The position numbers were made by a program, and so were the translations under genes. The notes below the pieces were generated by a model, which did no database searches, was not told the origin of the DNA, and saw only the letters and a list, made by a program, of their open reading frames with translations. DNA of 64,000 nt from Mytilus edulis (taxonomy: Eukaryota > Mollusca > Bivalvia > Mytilida > Mytilidae): NCBI RefSeq assembly GCF_963676685.1, contig NC_092345.1, forward strand, positions 51,643,527 through 51,707,526, written 5' to 3'. Each line of letters starts with the position of its first letter. Within the stretch, counting starts at the first letter, position 1. This document shows, piece by piece, positions 45,972-58,100 of the stretch.

Positions 45972-48900
45972 CTGAAACAGAAAAAAAAAAAACAATCAGA
46001 AAGAGGACTAACATTCAATACAATAAATTAGTGAATAAATACCCTTGATAAAAAATATGGACAACATACAATGCAATAAAATAGTCAACAACCTCATAGA
46101 CATTCCAACAGCACCATACCTCATACCAACATATATATAGAGAGAGAGCTGTACTGCTATGGCACATATGGGTAATTATGAATATATATCCAATAAAAAA
46201 GATAAACAATATACAATTCAATATTCTTAATAAAAAGAGGAACACTGAACAGTACAATATCATCAATCTGGACAATTTTAATAAAAATAAACAACATCAT
46301 AAGGTTAGTACCAAAATGTACACAGTTCAGAATTATTGTATCTCATACATATAAGGTGTATATACATCTACAGGAAACTAAGTTGTGTGTTCACCTGGTA
46401 GAGTTTTTTTAAATATGACTCAGACTGATGTTCATAGTTTCCCATACCTAAACATAAACTCTGTCATTTCTGCTGATCTTGTTTTGTTTTTTTTGGTCTT
46501 TAGAAATATTCATTTATGTCACTTTTTTATGGTCTTTGTTAAATGAAGGGTTATAATTATAGTCTGACATTGTATGGCCCCTAAAAATGCAACAATCTTT
46601 AATTCTTCAATTGCTTCAAAATAAAGGCAACAGTAGTATACCGCTGTTCAAACTATCCATGGACAAAAAACAAAATCAGGGTAACAAACTAAAACTGAAG
46701 GAAACGCATAAATATAAGAGGAGAACAACGACACAACACTACAATGTAACACACACAGAAACGGACCAAGCATCAGACAAAATCCCACGAGAATAACAAA
46801 TATAACATCAAAATCAAATACATGAATTAGGGATAGACAAGTACCGTGACACGTCTTATCGCAATGTCAATTTACCCTAAAAAATAAGAGAAAACAAACG
46901 ACCTAATTTATTTTATTAATTAGGAATGATATAATTTGAAAACAAGAGTGACTTTTGATTCTTACAATTTGATGTAAAAAAAAATGTTGTAATTGACATA
47001 TTTGTCCTATAAAAATTGCCCTTTTAAACATAGGCAAATTAAATCATAAGCAACAGCCTCACCAAAAGTGACACAAGGCAAAAATATTAACAAAATTAAA
47101 TAATTGTTCAACATTTAAGATAATAATACCTGGAGGTGCTTCTGAATCTGATTGGTCCTTAGTGAGTTCTATTCTGAGATAGGTTTCTGATGTATCTGTC
47201 CCATCAGTACAAGCTATAACAATCTCATATTCAGGAATCAAATCTCGGTCAAGTGTGGCTGATTCATTCAAATAAATTGTTTTCCCTAGAAATATGTTAA
47301 CAGAAAGAGTAATACATTTGCATCTTAAACTTTTTATGTGTGAAAAGAACATAAATCTGAGAACATAATCTTTATCTGTTGATTGTATATTTGTGTATTA
47401 GTTTGTTAGCTTTTGAATCCAACTGCATGTATGTTCTTAAGGATTTTATCTGACAATCAGCCATTATATTGAGTTTACAAAAAAGGTAAACAAATACAGT
47501 TACGAAAAATTCAAAATAAAACTATATTAACATTGATTATGAGATAATCAAAAAGAACAATTAATCCCCTTAGTATCCTCTTAATGATACATGTATTCTA
47601 TTTAATTGATTTCTTAAAAGAAAAAAAAAAAAAAAAAAACAGCTACTCTGCGAGGAGTGTAAAAACTAGCTTTTTATCTCCATGGAAATGAAATTTACCA
47701 ATGCTAATACAACTACATACCATATGTCATTAACCTACCACTAGTGGTTCCCCTTACACAATTCTTATCACAACCTAATTAATTGTTGTCACCACAATCT
47801 TAAACAGCACAATTAAAGTCTTGCCTACATGACTTCATGCATGAGGTGCAACGCGATAAAAAAAACAAATAATAAATTGATGGCGAAGGAAACAAAGGAC
47901 TAAATTGTTAACTACTTCCTTTCAACACCACATTATTAATTCTAAAACTCAATAGTTATACCTTCAAGATAAAACTTGTGGCTTTCTGAGCTTGGAATAG
48001 ATCGTAACATTTCACATGTAATAATGTCAGGTCCGTTAGATGGATCATCTACTGTAAATGTATACAGTGCACCTGTCTTGGACTCGCTAATCAATGCTGT
48101 CTTTGGTAAATTAGGAAACGTTGGAGGCTAAAAAGGAAAGTCATATACAGCAAAACTTTGATATCTTAAACATAAATGATTAAAATTCAGCAACATGTAT
48201 TCACAGTGGGTCTCATTGGGGTCTAAGCGTGACGCGGGATTGCCGATTTGTAAGCGTGACACGTGAAAATCAAATTATTGTTTCGGGAAAACAGGAAATG
48301 AGGTCTAGTGGGACCCGGGAAATGACAAGAAAATGAGAATTGCTTACGTACATAGTGTAAGCGGGATGCGGGAATCTGACAAAACTGTAAGCGGGATCCA
48401 GGATCGGAACCCCCTAATGAGACCCCCTTCACAAAAATACATTTTTTTCTCAGTCCCTGAAGGTTGGTATCCATGAATATACTGTAAATGTATCAACAGT
48501 ATAGTGTTGGTAATGTAAATTAAATTCTTTTGAAACCTCAGTAACTAAATGTTCTACTCTAGCAGTGTAAGTCCATGAGAAATCAGTTTTGATGGTCTTG
48601 TAAGTAAATATAAATAGAGATATTAAAAGTTCTGCAACTAGGTAAATGTTTCCAATTCAGAAGTAATTGTAATTGTAAAATTTTCTTCTGTTTCTAAAGT
48701 CAATATGGTAAACTTGCATATGAATGGTGGCTTATATCAAAAGCTGAGACACTTGCATATGGCTGGTTTCATTTACCAGTTGGCAAGTGAGCCTCTTATT
48801 CAGTTGGTGTCCTTAGTTTCTGTCTAACCTTATTTGTTATTTGGTTTCTGATGAAGAGTTGTCACTTTGAAAGTCATACCACACATCCATATTTTAATAT

Positions 48901-51900
48901 ACTCGTACATCAAAGTTCAGTAATTATATTTTCAGCAAATTGCCAAAATAACCCTACAACAACAAATATTTCCAAATCAACATTGAAATCAATTCCATCA
49001 GGCCATAATATATGTTCTTTGTAAGCAAGCAGTAACCTTTAAGCCGAAAAATTCTTGACTTACGACAAAATACTGTATAGCCAGTTATTTTTGTGGGTGT
49101 AATATCGCAATTTTCATTGAATAAAGTTTACAAAATATATTGTCGGTTATTATTTTGGTGAATTCAAAACTTTCACCAATACCTTTGCATGTGCATTTTT
49201 AATTGGGGGAATTTATTTTGGGGATTTTGTTTTATTCACGAAAATAAGGAAAAATTAACCACCCAGCGAAATAACCTGCTATACAGTATTGTGACAACTT
49301 ACTCCATTGAATGTGGTTATTGTAACAGTTCCAGTAACTCTGTTGTAACAAGAATCTTCAGCCCATACTATAAACTTGTGGTACTGGTTTTGTTGACCAA
49401 CGATATGGAGTAGCTCATCTTTAACATGGACACTTTCTACAAAAAATAAATTAGGGCTATTCCAGAAAAAAATGTATGGGGGGGTTGGAAGGCATATTAT
49501 ATTTATAATACATGGGTGATGGATATCAGAGCAACTTTTCACACGATAATGCACTATAATTTTCAATTACAATTGTCTGGGTGGCGGGTGCTGACAAAAA
49601 CTGCCTTCCAACCCTCCCCCCCCCCCCCCATATATTTTCTTCTGGAATAGCCCTTATGGATAATCCATTAAAACAAAATGGACTTAGATATATCAAAATC
49701 ACTAGACAAGTATGGTGAGCTGTCAAATATATTTTTGCACTAAGAAAAAGAAAGCAAAATAACAGGTATAAACTAAATAGAAACACAACTGATTTAAAAT
49801 TAAAACCCTTTCAAGTACTAACAAGAATGTGTCCAAAGTACATGGATGCCCACTCCCACTATCATTTTCTATGTTCAGTGGACCGTGAAATTGGGGTCAA
49901 AACTTTAATTTGGAATTAAAATTAGAAAGATCATATCATGGGGAACATGTGTACTAAGTTTCAAGTTGATGTAACTTTAACTTCATCAAAAACTTACCTT
50001 GACCAAAAACTTTAACCTGAACTTTGCACTATCATTTTCTATGTTCAGTGGACCATGAAATTGGGGTCAAAACTATAATTTGGCATTAAAATTAGAAAGA
50101 TCATATCATGGGGAACATGTGTATTAAGTTTCAAGTTGATTGGACTTCAGCTTCATCAAAATCTACCTCGACCAAAAACTTTAACCGGACAGACGAACGG
50201 AGGCACAGACCAGAAAACATAATGCCCCTCTACTATCGTAGGTGGGGCATTAAAATACACAAAATTTGAAAATTAACCTGTAAACAATTATCAATAAACT
50301 ATGATAGAATTATTCAAATTTCTTCATTGCTGTTCATATGACAGTTGTTGTCCATTCCTTTGATGTGGTAACCATTTGATTTTGCCATTTAATAGGGAAT
50401 TTCTGTTTTGAATTTTCCTTGCAGTTCAGTATTTTTGTGAATTTGCTTTTTTCGGCATCAAGAATGTTCATTTATTTTTATCAAAATACTTACTAGAAAA
50501 TGTATCATAATAAAAATAAGGATCATCATCGTACTCTGGTTCAATATCATCAAACCAGTCAGCATAATCAGTATCATTAAAGTAAAGGTCCATAATACTG
50601 AAGTCTATATCTGAATGGTCAGGTATTGTCTTATCATATCTTGATATGTTGAAATATGGGGGAGTATCTACAATAAGAAAACAGACATTCATTATATATC
50701 ATTACTTCATCAATTAGTTCTAACCCATTTCAAATTCCAATAAAATCTGAAAATTTAAATTAATTTTGACCTGGTTTTCAAAAAACTGAAACACCATGTT
50801 TACACTTTCATCGCGGCACTAACCAAGGAAAGATAAAAAATTTTGTTTGCAATGTTTTTCTTAGGTATATACAAATCCCGGTCAAATGGGACTCAACATC
50901 AGCTGTCTGAAGCGTTGCTGAAAAGGTTAAAAAAAAACTAACACTTGTAACATGTGATTTGAGAAAACATTTATAACAATTTGTTCTAACAACTTACTAT
51001 CAACTGTGGTTATCTGCATAACATACACTCTGTCAATATAACGAGTTCCAGACCACATGAACACATCTTTGTCTTCTGGTTCCTTGTCCAAGGTCATTTT
51101 ATAGGTCTGTGTTGGACAGTAATTTGGTCTTAAGTCACGATGATCAGGTGTTGATGCATTGTATGCAGAACTACAGTTATCATAGCCAATAATATTGGCA
51201 CCATCATCAAACCTGTGAACAAATTTACATTAAGGTTTAGATCTACTAAAAGTGTATAATATCACCCTATCAAGAATAAATTTAACTTATATTCAATAAA
51301 AAAGTGCTAATCTTAGTTATACATTTGTAATTATAGAAATTTAAACTGCACTCGTTCTATTTGAGCAGTCAAAATGCGTTGACTGTATATTTCTATGTCA
51401 TATACAGTCACTGACCTGATATCACTTTTTCTCATGAATATTTAAATAGAAATTGAGGAAATTATCAATCAATTATTCATACGACCTATTCAACCTGTTC
51501 TTGGTTCCAATGTATACAACGACATAAACTTATTTCTTTTTCAATTGTTAGAAAAAAAAACATATTTCACTTGTTAATATTTTTGGTTTGCAAACTATAT
51601 ATCATTATGTTTTATGCTTATTGTTGATATTTTAGTTCAATCTCAAACAAACTTGTGCATCATCGACTGGAGGTAGATGTACATTTCATTGTGCTGTACA
51701 TTTTCTCGCCTGCATGATATGAGGCCTTTTTATAAAAGGGGGAAGTTTCCCAATATTTAAATTAAATAAGTACATACACACTAAACAACAATTGAAAATG
51801 TACTATTTTAGATTGCAGTATAAAGACAACAATAGTGCATTGACTTGACATATCAACGATATTAGGATTCGGCCTGAAACGGGGAAAAAGCTTGGCAGAG

Positions 51901-53099
51901 CCTCGCATTTCCCTGTTTCTAAGCCTCATCCTTATATGGTTGATATGTCAAGTCAATGCACTATTATTGTCTATGTCCATTTATTTGGACAAAACACATT
52001 TGAGTTATCACAGAGACTTGTGAAAAAAAACATGAAAGATCTGCAATGACAAAACTCTGATAATCACTCAAATCAAACTAAGAAATATGTCTTGATGTAG
52101 GTAAACATAAATTCTGTAAGGAATGGATAATTTCAAAGCAAACTTGTTGGCATGACACGGGTTATGTTCTTCTCATATATGTTATGATGGTATGATACTA
52201 AACCCCTAACGGGAAGGATTGTGCCTGATGTACATATGATGAAATCATAATCTTTCAGTCAGTTTAATTGAAGTCTGGAGCTGGCATGTCAGTTAACTGC
52301 TAGTAGTCTGTTGTTATTTATGTATTATTGTCATTTTGTTTATTTTCTTTGGTTACATCTTTTGACATCAGACTCGGACTTCTCTTGAACTGAATTTTAA
52401 TGTACGTATTGTTATGCGTTTACTTTTCTACATTGGTTAGAGGTATAGGGGAGGGTTGAGATCTCACAAACATGTTTAACCCCGCTGCATTTTTGCGCCT
52501 GTCCCAAGTCAGGAGCCTCTGGCCTTTGTTAGTCTTGTATTATTTTAATTTTAGTTTCTTGTGTACAATTTGGAAATTAGTATGGCGTTCATTATCACTG
52601 AACTAGTATATATTTGTTTAGGGGCCAGCTGAAGGACGCCTCCGGGTGCGGGAATTTCTCGCTACATTGAAGACCTGTTGGTGACCTTCTGCTGTTGTTT
52701 TTTATTTGGTCGGGTTGTTGTCTCTTTGACACATTCCCCATTTCCATTCTCAATTTTATTAAATTATATTCATACAAGTTTTAATGTCTTTCCAAACAAA
52801 GCTACATAACTGTACTTTACATTTTTTTTTACTTTATGAGATTTATGCCTTTTCCAATCATAATTGAATTTGATTGTACTGATCAAAGTACATATATGAG
52901 TTTGATGTTACTATGGTTACCGTATCAATCAAAACTTCACAGATATTGTGCTCTTTTATGCTATCTATGATTCAAGCCATTAAGTTATTCTTATACATTT
53001 TTGTTACTTTAACCTACCATCCAATCAAATCTTCTGCTATTATTGAAATACGATCGGAATCATCAGGTGTAAATTTAAAAACACTGTTGACATCTGAGG
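45859..53099 (-). CDS. cadherin-like protein, exons without an identified start
   Basis: Exons in transcription order: 53099-53018, 51212-50998, 50667-50494, 49436-49303, 48127-47962, 47285-47130 and probably 45971-45859; all phases match. The protein has about three divergent cadherin-like repeats: ...YIDRVYVMQITTVDNTPPYF marks the first boundary, TVTITTFNG-PPTFPNL the second, and LDRDLIPEYEIVIACTDG is a typical cadherin core (LDRE-Y-D pattern). Strict DxNDN calcium motifs are degenerate. A very acidic insert (DIEPEYDDDPYFYYDTF) sits in the middle repeat. The last exon encodes a hydrophobic stretch (LLASLTVTVVVVDTV) that could be a membrane segment. Cadherin repeats act in extracellular adhesion. 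No signal peptide or start codon was found; the 5' end may be the exon chain at 55,243-59,360 or was missed. Confidence 0.72.
46622..46880. repeat. dispersed mussel repeat (AGGCAACAGTAGTATACCGC)
   Basis: Well-known type of Mytilus interspersed repeat by eye: GGCAACAGTAGTATACCGCT at the start, GGAGAACAACGACACAACAC in the middle and GACAAGTACCGTGACACGTC near the end. Intronic in the cadherin-like gene. Confidence 0.8.
47130..47285 (-). CDS. cadherin-like gene exon, cadherin core
   Basis: GKTIYLNESATLDRDLIPEY, EIVIACTDGTDTSETYLRIE; phase 1 at both ends; donor CCAG/GTATTA. Confidence 0.85.
47286..47961. other. intron of the cadherin-like gene
   Basis: AT-rich; a 19-base poly-A run at about 47,620. 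No exon or repeat recognised. Confidence 0.5.
47962..48127 (-). CDS. cadherin-like gene exon
   Basis: PPTFPNLPKTALISESKTGA, LYTFTVDDPSNGPDIITCEM and SSESHKFYLE; start phase 0, end phase 1. Begins a cadherin repeat (PPTF boundary, TFTVDDPS core). Confidence 0.85.
48208..48428. mobile_element. 221-bp inverted-repeat element (GGGTCTCATT ends)
   Basis: GGGTCTCATTGGGGT at the left end, ACCCCCTAATGAGACCC at the right. The interior has repeated GCGGGAT and TGACACG words (TAAGCGTGAC, TAAGCGGGAT). Intronic. Confidence 0.8.
48429..49302. other. intron of the cadherin-like gene
   Basis: No exon. A mussel-type repeat fragment at about 48,730-48,890 (CATTTACCAGTTGGCAAGTG); AT-rich otherwise. Confidence 0.45.
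49303..49436 (-). CDS. cadherin-like gene exon
   Basis: SVHVKDELLHIVGQQNQYHK, FIVWAEDSCYNRVTGTVTIT and TFNG; donor GGA/GTAAGT, phase 0. End of a cadherin repeat. Confidence 0.82.
49454..49656. mobile_element. 203-bp inverted-repeat element with G-tract ends
   Basis: AGGGCTATTCCAGAAaAAAA and TTcTTCTGGAATAGCCCTT are reverse complements, followed inward by runs of G and C of up to 16 bases and TTGGAAGGCA/TGCCTTCCAA. Intronic. Confidence 0.85.
49822..50255. mobile_element. satellite-type element, two ~190-bp monomers
   Basis: CACTATCATTTTCTATGTTC occurs at about 49,857 and 50,028; it ends with GCCCCTCTACTATCGTAGGT before GGGGCAT. A one-monomer copy is at 56,735-56,910 and a reverse fragment at 25,990-26,110. 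Intronic. Confidence 0.82.
50494..50667 (-). CDS. cadherin-like gene exon, acidic insert
   Basis: NTPPYFNISRYDKTIPDHSD followed by a Asp/Tyr-rich stretch (YADWFDDIEPEYDDDPYFYY). Phase 1 at both ends; acceptor TTATTGTAG, donor TCTA/GTAAGT. Confidence 0.8.
50998..51212 (-). CDS. cadherin-like gene exon with paired Cys
   Basis: FDDGANIIGYDNCSSAYNAS, LRPNYCPTQTYKMTLDKEPE, DVFMWSGTRYIDRVYVMQIT. Start completes a Trp codon split with the exon at 53,018; donor GATA/GTAAGT, phase 1. Two Cys could form a disulfide. Confidence 0.82.
51823..51978. mobile_element. 156-bp foldback element
   Basis: AATAGTGCATTGACTTGACA on the left mirrors TGTCAAGTCAATGCACTATT on the right; inward GGATTCGGC/GCCTCATCC pairs imperfectly. 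Probably a short hairpin element. Confidence 0.85.
52185..52770 (-). repeat. long dispersed mussel repeat block
   Basis: Contains GCATGTCAGTTAACTGCTAG, GGTTAGAGGTATAGGGGAGG, GCCTGTCCCAAGTCAGGAGC and, at the right end, the reverse-oriented GTTGTCTCTTTGACACATTC family. Several isolated fragments (15,100; 30,838; 9,785; 22,165) match parts of it. Confidence 0.85.
53018..53099 (-). CDS. cadherin-like gene exon, most 5' certain exon
   Basis: SDVNSVFKFTPDDSDRISII and AEDLIG; the donor (GATG/GTAGGT) splits a Trp codon completed at 51,212. Acceptor TTTTTACAG, first two bases complete a codon (phase 1 upstream), which the exon at 55,243 supplies in phase. Confidence 0.7.
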
Positions 53100-53319
53100 C
53101 TGTAAAAATAAATTAAAAAAATACTATACATGTAACATGCTTTATTGTTATTTTGCAAGCTAAGACAACTATCACTAACGCATTCTATTTGAAAAAGAGA
53201 ATTTCTATTTTATTCTCTTTTTTTGTTGTTTCAAATTTGGTTGACGATGTGAATTGAAATAAACACTTTTTGTCAACAAATCTATAAGTTAATGGAAATG
53301 CGCTTACATTATTTTATCA

Positions 53320-53745
53320 AATTTGAGGAAATCTCCCCACTCAATGAAGAAAACTAGTATTCTTGAATTGAAAAACGTACCAGTGGGGAAAATCCTCACA
53401 TACACTACACATATAAAACCAATAACATTAGAATGGGAAAATATCCCCACATTCACATCTACAACCAAAAACATCAGAATGCCGAAATTCCCACGATAAG
53501 ATTATTAATTTGAAAATACAAGCTTTAATATTGCTGACCATCAAATGGGGAAATTTCCCCATAATCTCATTATGTTCAAATCATAGAAAATATTGTTGAC
53601 TATCAATTGGGGAAATTTCCCCATAATCTCATCATGTTCATATTAGATATTGTTGACTACAAATTGGGGAAATTTCCCCATAATCTCATCATGTTCATAT
53701 TAGATATTGTTGACTTCAAATTGGGGAAATTTCCCCATAATCTCA
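53320..53745. repeat. minisatellite carrying GGGGAAATTTCCCC palindromes
   Basis: Four perfect 14-bp palindromes at 53,547-53,560, 53,609-53,622, 53,666-53,679 and 53,723-53,736 lie in a 57-62-bp repeat. More degenerate copies (GTGGGGAAAATCC, GGGAAAATATCCCC) extend left to about 53,320. The 57-bp period keeps a plus-strand frame open; this is not a gene. Confidence 0.85.
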
Positions 53746-53857
53746 TACGATTCAAATTTACGGCAAATCAAATAATTGTATGTACTAAAACTGTCATCCC
53801 AAGTCGTGAAATTTAGACAGTGTTTAGACAGTTGACTACTTATGAAACAAATGTGTA

Positions 53858-54400
53858 CCAATGAGACAACTCTCCATCCAGGTCCCAATTTGTAAAAAAA
53901 AACCAACTTTATAGGTATAAAAAGGTCATCAACACGGAGCCTTGGCTCCTACCGAACAGCAAGCTATAAAAGGCCCAAAATGACTAGCGTAAAACCATTA
54001 AAACGGGAAAACATAAGGTCTAATCTATATCAAAAACGAGAAACGAGAAACACTTATGAACCACATCAACAAACGACATCTACTGAACATCAGATTCCTG
54101 ACAAAATGTTTGAATATTTTGTGGTTATCCGTATGAAGAAGGCAGAATGTTTTGAATACAGATTGCTTTTAAACACGAGGAGCTTACTTTAAATCGTCAT
54201 CATTAGTAACAGACCTCCTTAAAAGAGAGGCAAATGATACCAGAAGAAAATTCAAACTCATAAGTCGAAAATAATCGGACAACGCCATGGTTTAAAAAGA
54301 AGACCAACAGACAAACAATAGTAAAAACACAACATAGAAAACCAAAGACAAAGCAACAAGAACCCACAAAAACACAAGGGATTGTTATATTCTTACGAAA
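53858..54400. repeat. two adjoining mussel repeats
   Basis: 53,858-54,115 is the long GAGACAACTCTCCATCCAGG family (compare 29,078 and 43,230); 54,222-54,400 is the GACAACGCCATGG family (compare 34,005). Confidence 0.8.
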
Positions 54401-55177
54401 CCACAAAAACCACAAAACGCACACAAACAAGGAATTTAAATCTATGGTTGTTTAAAATGTAATAAGCAGACACTACCGACCGCACTACTAAAAATCAATT
54501 CCAATCAATTTGTTATACCAAATATCGATATTTTCAAATTTCAAATAGTTTTCCTGAAGCTGTTGATGTTCAGAAAATATCTATCCTGTATGTAAACGGT
54601 GGTTATGTTTTAGTGAATTTATAAAAGTAATTCTGTTAATGATGAAACTCAATAACTTGCACAAGTACATCATCATAAATTTTAATATGCTAGGATTGTG
54701 TTTACTAATTACTATAAAAAGTGCTCTATGACACATTGTTACATATTTTAATATTGCAACTATATTGAACAGCTTTATGTGCATAATGTTGTAACACACT
54801 TGGCGATTCTACGCACATCTATCTGTTGTTGATGATTTTTGCATACTTTTTCATCTATTTATTTTCGTCGTTGATGTTGTCTCATTGATGGTGTGATAAT
54901 TACTTCTTATTCTACATACAGTTTGTCATATAAAATTACAAGCACATTCAGACCAAACAAGCTAATTATGTGAATGTTTGTTTTTTTTGTCATTAAGATA
55001 CCATGATAATGTCCCAATATAAATTAAATAACATATATAACCTTGTTCATTCTTGTATACATGTATAAATATATAGGATCATTTGACTGATGTTAAATGT
55101 CTTTTGTTCAAGGACAAGGAAATACAGCTTCCTTTTGTTGTTGATATTGTTTATTATATCCTGTTTTGAGAACATTA
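54401..55177. other. gene-free stretch between minus-strand exons
   Basis: AT-rich; a minus-strand AATAAA at about 55,155-55,150 lies shortly after a possible stop at 55,180-55,178. Confidence 0.45.
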
Positions 55178-58100
55178 TCAGATGACTTGTGAGTTTCTTT
55201 TAAGTTCATATATATATGAAAGTGTTTTGTTAAACAAAACACCTTCAGCTGAATTCATCTCGATGTCTTTTGTCGTAGATTCTGTAGACCTAACACTCTT
55301 ACTAAGTTGTCGTCTGCAAATACGACTTTGTAACCTGTAAAATAGAGACTATCCAATCAAAGGGACAGAAAACCAAACACAAAGTATGCATATACAATTA
55401 GATCAAACATATATACATCTTTCCTTTCATATGATGTTTCCCTAGACTTTATCGAAATGTTGACTCCTTAGTGAGTCTTTTACTTCGAATGATATGTGCA
55501 TTGTTTCTGTTGATTGGACATGTGATGCTCTGTGTTCTCTCCAGATACGCCAATTTTCTCAGCCAATAAATGCAAACGGTCATTTTTATATAAATTAGAC
55601 CGCTCTTCGTTTTCCTGTTTGAATTGTTTAACACTAGTAATTTTTTTGGGCCCGTTATAAAAGGTGTCAGACCACCAATTAAAAGTCCCTATCTGTTCAA
55701 CCAAATTTTGCAATTTTCATAGATTTCTAAATTTTTTATCTTAAGTTTAACCTCTTACAAACCAGGTATGTCCTGAATCGTACAGGTATCACCTTTCTTC
55801 ATTCCAATTTTCGACATACCTTTAAAGCCATATAAGAAAGAAGAGACCTTCCGAATGGATGTACCACTAAAAATAACCCCTGGTTTTCTTGAAATCTTAA
55901 ATTAGTATACTATGGAGCGCATTAATCCTCAATTTTTAATTTCAACTCATAGACAAGTAAATTTGGGCTCAAAATGGTCTTAATATGTTTCTCTTTCACC
56001 AAAAGTTTCATTTCTGCAAATTTGTTGTGTAGTTTAAGTAAACAATGACATCAAATGCACTATTTTTTGTCCCGAGTAGGCCTACTTTTACGTTCTAAAT
56101 TTGAGGGAGTAATTGGTGGTCTGACACCTTATAGCTTGCTGCTCGGTATGAGCCAAAGCTCCGTGTTGAAGGCCATACCTTGACTTATAATTGTTTACTT
56201 TTATAAAAAAAAATTCATGGATGGAGACTTGTCTCATTGGCACACATACAACATCTTCCTATATCTATGATATAGCCTAGAGTGCACAATGTGGCCTTAA
56301 ACAACAACAAAAAAACTACCTGACAATCAATCAACTCATTACTCATCGTTCTTTTGTAATCTCTCTTTAATGTATATCATGGTTTACCTGATTTTAGTTT
56401 TTTCTAGGACTGTTGCATTATACCATTTCTTCTCCAGTTTCCAGAAGCCCATTACTTTTTCGTTCATTGCGAAATCCTGAGAAAAAAATTTAAACAATGT
56501 AATCTTCTTTAGAATTTCACCTCTGTTTGAATGCTGCTTTTAATTTTATTAAAATGATATGTTTTAAACTAAATAGGAATACAAAGATGTGGTATGATTT
56601 CTAGTGACAATATCACATAGACGTAAATTGATTTGGATGTAAGCAGCTATATTTTACTGTACAATATTCAACAATAAGCAATCATATGCCGTAGTGTAAG
56701 CTTAAAAAATACGATTTAACATAATGTCAAACAAGAATGTGTCCATAGTACAAGGATGCCCCACTCGCACTATCATTTTCTATGTTCAGTGGACCGTGAA
56801 ATTGTGGTCAAAACTTAAAATGAAGCGCACGGACGAACGAACGGACGTACGGACGAACGGAGGCACAGACCAGAAAACATAATGCCCCTCTACTATTGTA
56901 GGTGGGGCATACAAATTTAAACGTGAATATCAACGGCCGATAAATAGAAATGCTTCATAGATCACAAACAGCAACCAAAACGACCACTAAATTACTGATT
57001 TGGGACAGACATTTAACATGTACAAATGTGGCCCAATTTAACGTCAAGTAAAAAACAAACAAATATTTCAATTAAGTGTGAAATCATTCCAGCAATGACA
57101 CATTACTGGAAATAATTATTAGATTATTTTTGAAGTTCACAAAAAATGCAAATGTATCATGATGTTCCAGGTTTACACCCCCTCCCCACCTTTTCCGCGA
57201 ACTGGATCCCAACCGGTTTTCCAAAGAAAGCTGAATTATAACACAACGTGCAAATCTGAACTTAAAAATAATATATATATATGTTTTTGTTTTAGGTGCT
57301 CGTTGATATTTTGCGGAGAAGACAGAAATATAACGGTCGATAGCTTAAAACTACATTGCATACACATGTTATATATTTCACTGATTCACTTTGCCCAAGG
57401 CATTACAATTTTGTAATCTAAGTTTCAGTAAATTATTTCATAATCCACGACATGGGACTAGCAGAAACAAATAAAACATATTCATACTTCATACTCACAT
57501 TTGTTACTTCCAATGATCTGATGTTTATCTGATTCTCAGGTATCTTCATTTCCTTTGAAAATAATTGAGTTTGTAAATCAAAGTAATCAGTGTTTTGTTT
57601 AATTGACTAACCACACATACTGAAACGTCTCGTCCGATTCACTAATCACTGATTTCATGTGGAAATTATTAAAGAATAAGCTCTAACTACAAGTATCGCA
57701 TAAACTTGACATTTTAAAATATGATGACAATGAGCATGACGAGGTGAAGGTCAGATAAATCCTGTCAGACAGATATATACACAGAGTTCGAGTCAGCCTT
57801 ATCCGGCCATCTTTTAAAAATCAAATATCTCGAAATGAGCTCCATGACATTTCAATGTATTTAGCTTATTTTGAGGCTTATCTAATGCTCTTCCGGGTAA
57901 TAGTAACTATCTTAAATTTTTGCTTTATTTAATTTCACCTAAGTTCATCCTCAACTTACCTCGTTTGCATGTAAAGTTCTTGACTCGAGCTCAATTGTCA
58001 TCTCTGTTTCCTATCAAAATAATATTTTGTTTTGATAAAAACTGTCACATTTTTACAAATAAAATCCTATTTTGAGGTTCAATTTATCATATTAAAAAGG

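Larger units (their letters stand above)
51213..53017. other. intron of the cadherin-like gene filled with repeats
   Basis: A foldback at 51,823-51,978 and a long mussel repeat block at 52,185-52,770. No exon recognised. Confidence 0.6.

Noticed and set aside
53607..53816. Plus-strand frame with repeated LGKFPHNLIMFILDIVD
   Set aside because: A by-product of the 57-bp minisatellite period; the repeats continue out of frame to the left.
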